Part shown: positions 1 to 9,809 of the stretch, in pieces | How positions within the stretch are numbered: the first letter of the stretch is position 1 | How the letters are laid out: every line of letters begins with the position of its first letter | Assembly (NCBI GenBank): GCA_002284615.2 | Contig: MU070557.1 | Span: 15,896-34,983 of the forward strand | Direction of reading: 5' to 3' | DNA from: Dunaliella salina | Taxonomy: Eukaryota; Chlorophyta; Chlorophyceae; Chlamydomonadales; Dunaliellaceae | DNA: 19,088 nucleotides | Translations under genes and position numbers: made by a program | The notes under the pieces: model-generated | What the model saw: the letters and a program-made list of their open reading frames with translations, nothing else | Database searches by the model: none | Told to the model about the DNA's origin: nothing

Positions 1-537
1 TCTCTCTCTCTCTCTCTCCTGATAACCCCTCACAACAATGGCACACAGTGGACACAGGCATTCCAATTAATGACCCCCCAAAAAAGGGACCTACAGCACA
101 GGCAAACACATCAAAGGACACAATTAAATGGTGGTGCACCAGGGGTCAAAGACCCCAAAAATTGAACGAGCACCTAACATGCGCATTTGAGGAATAACAT
201 TGACGGCCCCTGATCAAGAAAAAGCAGCAAACCACGAATCACCTGATGTCCCTGGTTTGCCGCTGCCAGCACAGACACCACCCAGGCAAGCCCCCTTTCA
301 GAAACAAGCAAATGCTGCGGCATGCTAGGGAAAAGATGCGGCCTTTGAGCAACAAGCAGTGCTTAGCAACCTCACACTCAGCTAGCTTCCACGTCTTACT
401 GGTTCAAGTCGTACGTCAAGGCGTTATAGTCTGACAGCAGGAATTGGTCGTAGGGTGCCCGCTCAAGGGCTGGGAGGCAGGTGCCCGCGGGAGTGCAGAT
501 ATGTATCTGTCCGGCTGCATCCGTGCAAACAAGGCCT

Positions 538-760
538 GCAGGTGCGCATGGTCGGCAGGTATGCATGGTTGGTAGGATTGCATGAAAGATAGGTACGTAT
601 GGTGTGTAAGTACGCATTGTTGGAAGGATTGCATGGACCATAGGTATGCAAGGCCTGCAAGTACGCATGGCTGGCAGGTATGCATGGTTGGTGGGATTGC
701 ATGGAAGGTAGATACGCATGGTTGGCAAGATTGCATGGCTGGCAGGGTTCCGGCATGGGT
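538..760. repeat. minisatellite of about 30/60 bp
   Basis: Units built from gtacgcatggttggcagg and attgcatgg(a)aggtag, five to six copies. All three minus-strand frames stay open through it, giving spurious Cys/His/Pro-rich peptides. Confidence 0.88.
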
Positions 761-1706
761 CAGACGTGAAAATGAGAAGTATGTCCAACATACTGGCGTT
801 TTGCAGGAACAAGGCCTATGGTCGCAATGCGCAAAGGTAAAGATGAGGTGTAGCAAAGGATGGAAGGGCCAGCAGTCATGCGTCTTGACTGAAGGCCTTT
901 TTTTCTCTGTAAACCCTCATAACACTGGAGCAAAAGGAAGGAGGAGGAGGCCTGCAGAGATCTAGACCAAGGCGAGCAAAAGGCCAGCTGGCAGCCAGGC
1001 AAACCCCATGAGCAGGTGCAACTTTTTCGCTGTGTTTCTCGCACAGCGAAATGATGTCACTGTGGCCAAGACTTGGGTGCTTGAAAATCGTCTACCAAAT
1101 GCAACAAACAAAACACAGGAATGCCAGTGCAGGTCTGTGGTGGAGCCCTGCGTTTCAGGACAAGTGTCTTTTCCTTACTGCACATGGCCAGACTTGGCAA
1201 GCGTAGGCTTTCTCTCTTTCTGCACGTACCCAGCCCATCCTGTGTCCAACGAGCATCCAGCAGAGGAAGCGGGTCTGACCATTGCTTGCTCCCTTGGCCC
1301 ACCGGCAGAGTGTCCTTTGAAGAGATCCTGAGAAGCAAGAGAATGAGAGAGATGTGGTTTTTGGTCCTCAAATGTCAGTGTTCCTCAGAGCTGTGCCGCG
1401 TTACCTTAATGGCGACACAGACGGTGTTAGACGGTGCGACACAGGGGTGTCTGCAGTGTGTCCCTGAGCAACCTGTGTAGCCAAGTTGGAACACGGATAT
1501 GTGTTGGGGAGTACTTCGTGTCGCCAAAAATTGCAACGAGCCCCGCCCAACTCCTCAACCAGCAGGAGCAGGAGCAGAAGTGCAGCAGGAGCAGAACCGG
1601 CATCGGCAGATGTGCCCCTTTTGCTGCCATTGCAAGCACAGAGGGGGAGGGGGCAACAGCAAGAGACAGCAGAAGTAGGAGAGGTTACCCAGGGGCAGCC
1701 TGTTTA

Positions 1707-1708
<2 letters not shown>

Positions 1709-1789
<81 letters not shown>
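1709..1789. repeat. (CA)40 microsatellite
   Basis: Uninterrupted CA run preceded by cgcg. It accounts for the His/Thr and Val/Cys open frames around it. Confidence 0.98.
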
Positions 1790-1793
<4 letters not shown>

Positions 1794-2331
1794 AAAATTT
1801 CCTGGTCCAAGCAGTACTGGTCTTGAGATTCTACTACAGCCACTTGCCAAAATTTTAGTAACCCTTGAGTCAGGCCAAAAGTCAGCCCTCCAATCCTATG
1901 GCAAAAATAGATGATTATCTGCCAGACGTGTTTTACCCACTTCTGAGCATGAGGGTTTGCTTGTCTGAGGATAGTCCGGCACTTTTGGGACACCTGGATG
2001 TGGCTCAGGAGGAGCTCTGTGCATCAAAAACAGACATTTCTTACGTTTAAGCAAACCAGTGCGTATTTTGAGGTGGCAGATGTCTCTCTATTAACATTTT
2101 GGTAATTAAGGAGCATAAGGTGTGCCTGAAGCTTGCACTTCTTGGTCACTCCTGGTAATGGCCATTTTCTGTGGAACCCTGCTCAGGCCCGAACTGCAGC
2201 AGCTAGTGTTTGGGAAGCCTGCTGGAAATATAGCAATGAGTTGAGGGTTGGACCTTTGATGCTCGTCGGATTTTCATCACACAGACAGGCACACATAATC
2301 AAGGAGGTCTGGCCTTGCCCGTATATGCCAC

Positions 2332-2580
2332 CTCGGTGCCTGCTGTTCGCCCCGGCCGATGCCTGGGGTTGTCAGTATCAACACTGACGCCGTGGGCTGC
2401 CATGCTGGTCGCCAGGGAGGAGCTGCTGGGCTCCTCAAAGTTGCTGAAGCTCAAAACCCCCAAGCTTAAGCTTGTGGGCACACATGCGAGGGAGTCGGTG
2501 TTGTTGCCAATCTCCTCAGTTTCAACCATCCTCACAATTCTGGTTGTCGCAACTTCTTTGTGTATGTTCATAATTAAAAC
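2332..2580 (-). CDS. candidate exon M (low confidence)
   Basis: An 83-codon open frame between an acceptor (gagggcacag|GTTTTAATT) and a donor (GCACCGAG|gtggca), phase 0 on both sides, which is compatible with candidate exon L. The peptide is Ser/Thr/Glu-rich (VRMVETEEIGNN, SNFEEPSSSSLATSM) with no domain I recognise. The plus strand is also open here for 116 codons, so coding on either strand is unproven. Confidence 0.25.
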
Positions 2581-2742
2581 CTGTGCCCTCGCATCTACAG
2601 CTGTCAGAGGGAATTTGAATGGAGTAAGAATTTGGAATCCGGACCCCGCTCTAACACCCCGTTGAAGCAGTTAAATCTCATGAAACATTTATAGAAGGGT
2701 GCTTCCTATCGCCATTGCTCCTCTCCGCTGACTTTTGAGCAC

Positions 2743-2935
2743 CTCCTGAGACGGTCCCCTGCCAGCTCGCATCAGGTGGCCACCAGTGTACTCAGGACCC
2801 ATCCTGGGGTCCACCCGCAGGCTTGGGGGTGCAGCTGGAGGGTTGGGGCACACAGGGGTTGACTTTTGCTGGCTGAGTGCACAAACATGCAGGCCTTGAG
2901 CGCAGCATACTTCACCAAATGGGACCAGCTCAGCG
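2743..2935 (-). CDS. candidate exon L (low confidence)
   Basis: The acceptor is a strong one (caatttttcag|CGCTGAGC) and starts in the phase that exon K requires. The frame stays open for 64 codons to CAGGAG|gtgctc. The peptide includes AELVPFGEVCC, then NPPAAPPSLRVDPRMGPEYT and GGHLMRAGRGP. The second part vaguely recalls the segment after the propeller in BRWD proteins (PPPFLVD, then LVPGRE). Joining K directly to L would omit the eighth blade, so either an exon is missing between them or this is not an exon. The call rests on phase, splice signals and a weak resemblance. Confidence 0.35.
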
Positions 2936-3519
2936 CTGAAAAATTGCTTTTTTGACTAGCTTTCAGAAGGTGTGCTCAGAACTGGCAGAAGTGGCCTGGC
3001 TGACAATATGCAGGATATCACACAGGGATTGGGGGGCTGGCCAAAAGCTTCGTCCTGCACATCCCACAAGGGAGCTAGTAGCAAATCAAGCATCTTTTAA
3101 CACCACAATCAACAAGCCTGGCATCCCTTTTTTTGTGCGGCACAGTGCAGACAGCTTGGCCCACCCTTGGCAGCAAGCAAAGAAGTGATGCATACCTGCC
3201 TTCATGGCGAAGGCTCCAATACGCGGCGCTGGTATGGACACATGCAGTCCAGCTTGTTCCGTGCATGAGTCAATTGCAGAACAATCTGGCTGCCTGCCGA
3301 AGGCCAGCCGACCACTTACTGGACATAGCCAGTACACAAGTACGCGAAAGAATCAAGTCTCCGACACATGATGCATGCTTCATCAATTTGATTCTTGGCT
3401 GAAAGAAACACATCTGCAACAAGCTTGAGCAGAGGAGGCCCGCAGTCTGCTTCATGCCGGCAAACACGGCAATCGAAGCTTTTGTCACAAGGACATGCAC
3501 TTCCATCTGCTGAGCACAC
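2936..3519. other. region where blade 8 is expected; not identified
   Basis: If the eighth blade of the family is present it should start here. The only splice-like pair I see on the minus strand would give a 33-bp micro-exon (CGCCGCG...AAGGCAG|gtatgc, near 3207-3239) that keeps phase with K and L, but its peptide (AAYWSLRHEG) shows no WD40 character. Confidence 0.3.
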
Positions 3520-3626
3520 CTCTTCAGAACACGCCCCTCCTCAATATCGTACAGTATGATCTGGCCATCGTAGCCAGTTGACATGGCCAAGCGAGGATCT
3601 GAAGGGTGCGCTTCCAGCACATGTGC
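3520..3626 (-). CDS. BRWD-like: exon K: WD40 blade 7
   Basis: Acceptor gcactccacag|GCACATGTG, donor CTGAAGAG|gtgtgc, 107 bp, phase 0 in and phase 2 out. It encodes AHVLEAHPSDPRLAMSTG, then YDGQIILYDIEEGRVLK. This is a close match to blade 7 of the family ([20 protein letters not shown], recalled). The donor is inferred: it follows the last conserved residues and gives AG|N, but without transcript data an alternative nearby donor is possible. This is the last exon I can place with confidence. Confidence 0.9.
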
Positions 3627-4301
3627 CTGTGGAGTGCACAAAGCAAAAAAGAGGAACCCCCTCTATGCTTCATGAAGAGGCTTCGGAAGAGACTTGCTTG
3701 TTTCACAGCAAGCTGCTTACTTTTTATAAATCACTGCTTTGCCACACGTTTGAACCTGTCTCTGCACATGCAAACAAGCATACAAGCATGCTGTCTATGC
3801 AAGCCAAACATTGAATCAGTACCTCCTGCAACCCTGATTCTGCTCAGTCCAGGTCAGGAGCTGCCAGCAATTCATAAGACTGTGTGACACAACATTGTTT
3901 GCAATGCTCACTGGGCAAGCACTGCATTAGGCTTACATGGACAGCAAACACAAGGTACAACTGTTCCAACTCTCTGCAAAAGCAGGTGTTGCTGTCAAGA
4001 AGGCAGTCAGCACGCTGCATCCCATGAAAGGAAGGCGATGACGAGAAGAACAAGCGTGCGTTGCCAAACTACATTACTACATGCTGCTGCTTGACCCATG
4101 CATGTGTGCAATCTCAAATTCTATCAATATCCCATCCCAAAATAGCACAACCCTTGTCTTCATCCTTTTCCAACACCTTCAATATCAATACGCACGCGGC
4201 CAGCTCACTTTATGTTGCCAATCAAAGCGCCGATCAATATTTTTTTTTGGTGTGCATGCATCCGCGCGCGCGCGCGCACCCACCCACCCACACCCACCCG
4301 C

Positions 4302-4397
<96 letters not shown>

Positions 4398-7300
4398 CAA
4401 TCCAGCTTTGAGGAGCAAGTTAAACTTTTGTCCCACACACAAGGTTGAGCAGGCGAAACGTCAGGAGGTTGTGTACACAAGTCAGCCGTGTGACAATTGC
4501 AATGGTTCCACACGTCGCAGCAACTTGGAAATGCAAAGCATAACTTGGCCAGTGTGGCCGCGGAAGGTGTGAAGTTGTGGTCAAGGAGAAACACTCTCAA
4601 GGCACCCTTCATGGTGTGGAGCAATATCCACACTGCACTACCTGGTGTGTGTGGTTTTAGAAGGTGCGGGGCAATGATCCAAGCGCACTGCACCACCTGG
4701 TCCAAGTGGCTTCATAAGTTGTGGAGCAGAGATACAAGAAAACTGCATTACCTGGTCTGTGTGGCCTCTGAAAGTGTGAAGCATTGACCCAAGCACACTG
4801 CATTACCTGGTGCTCAAAATATAGCGTCGCTTTCAACACATGCAGGCATCACACCACCAGGTCTTCTTGGCCTTTCAAGGTGTGAAGCAGTGACCCTGAG
4901 GCCGCAATGATCCAACACTGATGACACTGATCTAAGACCGATCTCACACTGATTCAATAACAAAGCATCGCCAGGTCCGTGTGGCCTCTGAAGGTGTGAA
5001 GCAGTGACCCTGAGGCAGCGCTGATCCAACACTGATCCAATAACACTGATCCAATAACACCGATCTAAGACTGATCACACTGATCCAATAACACTGCATC
5101 ATCAGGTCCGTGTGGCCTTTCAAGGTGTGAAGCAGTGACCTTGAGGCAGCGCTGATCCAACACTGATCCAATAACACTGATCCAACAACACTGCATTACC
5201 TGGTCTGTGTGGCCTCTGAAGGTGTGAAGCAGTGACCCTGAGGCAGCACTGATCCAATAACACTGATCCAACAACACTGCATCACCTGGTCTGTGTGGCC
5301 TCTGAAGGTGTGAAGCAGTGAGCCTGAGGCAGAACTCCATGTGCGCACACTGTTGTCCGTCAAGGTGGCCATAACCTGCACAAACACAATTTTGGGTGGA
5401 AAGCAGCTCAAGCACACCAGACTCTCCATGCCAGACACAATTTGGAGCTGCGCAATCATAATTTGGGTGGAAGGTAGCTCAGGCAAACTAGTTTATCCAT
5501 GCCAGACAATGATCAGGTTTGCACAAACACAATTCGAGCTGAAGGTAGCTCAAGCACACCAGAATCTTCACGCCAGACAAAATTCTGGTTTTCACGAACA
5601 CAATGCAGGCGGAAGTTGCTCAAGCCACAACAAACTAAGGCGTGCAAGGTGCAAGGTAGCGCAAGCACCAGACTCTCCATGTAGACAGGCACACCTGGTA
5701 GACTCTATATAGCACTTACTGCGCCACGATAAAATATCTCCGTGTCGCCCTCCCATGCCTGCCTGCTTTTGCAAAAAGTGAGCAGAAGATATACCCTGCT
5801 GCCCCTGCCTCCATGGTAGATGCACACTAACACACAACAGAACACACGTCACCCCCTTTTTACCTGCCTGCCTGCCCTGAAAATTGAGCGGAATGTGTAC
5901 CCTGCTGCCTCTGCTTCCATGATACGTGCATACCAACACACAACAAGGACACACCTTTCTGTCATCTATGCTCCATGATATCTGGTTTATGCTCGGCACC
6001 TGTTGCAAGCCAGCAGCAGCCCAGGAGCAGTTGGGTGAGCAGACAAGACGATATAAGCAGCAGCACAAGATGACAAACACATTCATTCTTATTTCATATT
6101 AAGTGTCAATTTCGTCTTTTATTTGCATTGGCAAACGTGTACATAAATTGTCAAATACTGTCTGAAATGCATATTTTGTAGTATATCTCCTTAAACATGT
6201 GCCCTCTAACACATCGGGTGAGCAGCTAAGACAACATGAGCAGGAGCACAAGACAGCCAAGACAGTATGAGCAGCAGCACAGGAACAGTTGGTTAAGCAG
6301 CCAGACAAGGCAAGGCAAGGGCAGGTCTCTCAGGCTACAGTCATCAGGCACCAGGATTTTAAAATCTGCAAAAAAGACACCGGCAAGCAGCAGCAGAGGA
6401 ACATTCGCGTGAGCAGCCAAGGTCTCGCGCTACAGGCATCGTGAACTGAAAGTTCCAAATTTGCAGGTCACACGCAAGCAGCAGCCCACGAATATTCTCA
6501 TAAGCAACTTAAAACAAGAAGGTCTGCATGAGCAGTGGATCATGCCCTGAGTCTAAATGATAAATGAATGATAAATAAGTAAATAAACAAACAAATAAAT
6601 GAATAAATAGACAAAGCAGGTGAAGGGTGTAGGCAGTGCAGCTCCCTTCTCATGCAATCTTGCATTTGCCAGGAAGTTTGGGAATTTGCAAGAGCACACC
6701 TTCATGGCTGGCAAGGATCTTGCACATGAAACCCTCTTGAAATGTTTTTGCTCAAAGCACTGCGCTGCATGCTAGCACTTCATGCAATTCTAAAGACAGT
6801 CCCGATTCAAGTTACACCTAAGCACCTCCTGGCCCCGGCACCCAGGCACAGCATCACTAGGGTTGTGTAAAGAGGGTTGAGAAGTTGGCAAGGGGCTTCA
6901 AAGAGAGCTAGAGGTCCCAAAGAGGCTCTTTTACCCTCTCTTGTCACATGCTCAATCCTCTTTAACCAATCCTACACACTTGTGAAGGGGGCCTGCGCTT
7001 GGCCTTGGCCAACACCATTTCGTTTTCCTTACCCTAGTGAATCACTTGATCACCACCTCATCACATGCTTGTGAAAACACCTGAGGGGACCTGCGCTTGG
7101 CCTTGGCCGACACAATCTCCGCTTCATCAGGCTGGCAGCCCATAACAGCTGGTGAGTGAGTAGATAGCGAGCGAAATGCTGGCGGAAAACTGTGGAGGAG
7201 CCCACACTTGGCCCTGGCCAGCCCAATCTCCACTTCCTCACATGCTACTGAATCACTTCAATTTCCAACGTTATGACATGCTTGTGAAAACACCTGAGGG

Positions 7301-9261
7301 GGCCTGCGCTTGGCCTTGGCCAACACAATCTCCGCTTCATCAGGCTGGCAGCTCATGGCAGCTGCTTCAGTCCAAGGCCTGGCAACCTCTTTGTGGTGGC
7401 CTTGTTGCGATGGACGAAAGCGCTTCAGAGGTGCCTGGCGCCAGATCTGCATCATGGGCATGGTCATGGTCATGTCATATTATGTAGTTGCAGTTATGTC
7501 ACATTTTGTGGTTATGGCTATGTCATGTCATGTGCTTGTGTCATGGTCATGGTTATGTTGGTGGTCGTGGGTATGTCATGGTCATGGTTATGTCATGTTA
7601 TGTGGTTCTGGTTGTGTCTGGTCATGGCCATATAGTCGGAGTCATGGTCTTGGTCATTGTGAAATTGATGAAGGGGTGGAAAACTTGAAATAATGGCTGT
7701 GGTGGCAGTGGTGGCTTTGTGTGAGCACCAGTTGGTGCCAGACCTGCAATTTTGGCGGGCTTCCACCCCGATGCCCAGATTGTGGGACAAACTAAGACGG
7801 CAGCTGGGCCTCAGCCAAGGGTGTGGTCTCAACGTCTTTGCTGACAATCATGTCAAGATGTCTTTGATGACCTCCTATCAGAAGGCTTCAGCGTCACCTT
7901 AGAAAGCCAGAGCGCCCTCACTTAGAAGTGCACTCATGTGAAAAGGCTTCAATGACTTTGTATCAGAGGGCCTCAACGTCGTCATGACGCCAAAGCGCCC
8001 TCATTCAGAAATGCACTCATGCGAAAAGACTTCAATGACTTTGTATCAAGTGACTCTATTGCCATCATGATGATGTGAAAGCGCCCTCATTTCAAATGCG
8101 TTCAGGTCTAAGGACTTCAATGGATTTGAATCAAAGGGCTGTAATGTCATCATCAAGTCGAAATGTTCTCATTACTAGGTGCCCCCATATCATGGGACTA
8201 GAATGACTCCGTGTCAGAGGCTTAAATGTGGTCAATAAGTCTAAGCGTCCTCATTTCTAAAAGCGCCCGGGTCCAAAATACTTGTGAATTTGTATCAAAA
8301 GGCTTTTATGTCATCGTAAAGTCTAAGCGCCTTCATTTCTAAGAGCACTCATGTCAAAAGACTCCAAGAACTTTGTATCTGAGGGCTTCGTTGCCATCAC
8401 GACGACACAGCACCCCCCTTTCTAAAAGCACCCAGGTCCAAAAGACTTTGAAGACTTTGTATCGGAGGGCTTCAATGTCATCATGAAGCCAAAGCACCCT
8501 CATTTCTAACAGCACTCATGCCAAAAGACTTCAAAGAATTTGTATCAAAAGGCTTTTATGTCATCGTAAAGTCTAAGCGCCCTCATTTAGAAATGCACTC
8601 ACGTGAAAATACTTCAATGAATTTGTATCGAAGGGCTTCAATGTCATCGTGAAGCCAAAGCACCCTCATTCTAACAGCACGCACGCCGAAAAACTTCAAT
8701 TCATTTGCATCAAAAGGCTTTCATGTCATCATTAAGTCAACGTGCCTTCACTTCTGAGATCACTCATTACAAAAGACTCCAAAGAAATTGTATCAGAGGG
8801 CTTCAATGTCATCATGACGCCAAAGCACCCCCATTCCTAAAAGCACTTAAGCCAAAAGACTTCAAAGACTTTGCATCAAATTACTCCTGTCAGAGGCTCT
8901 AATATCACCACAATGTCAGAGCATCCATGTTTCCAAATGCAACCAAATAGGCAGGCCTGACTGATTGCATGTTGAAAGGATTCAAGATCTCAAAATGTCA
9001 TCACCCGCTCCCTTGTCCACCTTAAACTAAAAACACTAATATCCTTTTTTTCCATTTGCAGTCTGAACTTTTAACCTGGGAGTCATGCGTGATGACAAAC
9101 AGCTCCTTCTTGTGAACCTTGAACTCACCCGCACCGTCCCATCCTTCCCGCCCGTCATCACCGCATCGCCACTGTTGGAAAAGGCAATGAATTGGATGCT
9201 CTTCTTGTGCCCCTCCTGTACAGAGGCAAGGTGAAGCAGCACGCTTAAGGTAGGCCAATTC

Positions 9262-9306
<45 letters not shown>

Positions 9307-9722
9307 TTGAGATTTTCCTACCAAAAGACTGACACTTAAAGATATATGGTAAATTTGTATGGAAGTGGTTAACCCTAAGTATGCTCATGGCCTTGGAACA
9401 GGCAGGACTTCAGAGGCTCTTCCTGTGCTCCTAGTGCTCAATGAAGAAGAACAGCAATTTTGCATAGCAAGATTCGTGTTTTTTTGTTTTTGGTATCAGA
9501 AGCTTGCGCGGAGCCTGTGTAAATCCATGATGACAGGGTGCTGCAGCATTTCCATTACGTGGCAAAAGACAAGTATTCAAGGCTCTCCTTGTGCCCCTTG
9601 TGTATGGAAGCAAGGAGCAGCAACAGCAAGGAGCAGCGAGGAGCAGCTGCACGCGCCTGAGCACAGGTGTGCGGGTACAAGTATATATGTATATGGGGTA
9701 GTGGGTTGGGGGGGGGGGGGGG

Positions 9723-9809
<87 letters not shown>

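Larger units (their letters stand above)
1..2331. other. left 2.3 kb: no gene supported
   Basis: Starts with a TC tract (1-18). Apart from the 538-760 minisatellite and the (CA)n tract, I see no conserved coding sequence on either strand. It is probably further intron or poorly conserved linker of the BRWD-like gene, whose bromodomain exons should lie still further left. Confidence 0.45.

Noticed and set aside
396..856. Three overlapping minus-strand Cys/His/Pro frames that look like a repeat protein
   Set aside because: All three frames are open through the same minisatellite whose unit is a multiple of three; no frame is favoured and there is no start or splice context.
2315..2665. Plus-strand frame of 116 codons with a hydrophobic stretch
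   Set aside because: No homology recognised; it overlaps a minus-strand candidate with fitting splice phases, and neither is proven.
4081..4705. Open frames of 160-plus codons on both strands with Pro/His/Thr or Gly/Val/Cys runs
   Set aside because: They are created by the C45 and CA tracts; no conserved sequence lies outside the simple repeat.
4590..5285. CRISPR-like array
   Set aside because: Unit length and spacing are irregular, units derive from an exon edge, and the context is eukaryotic.
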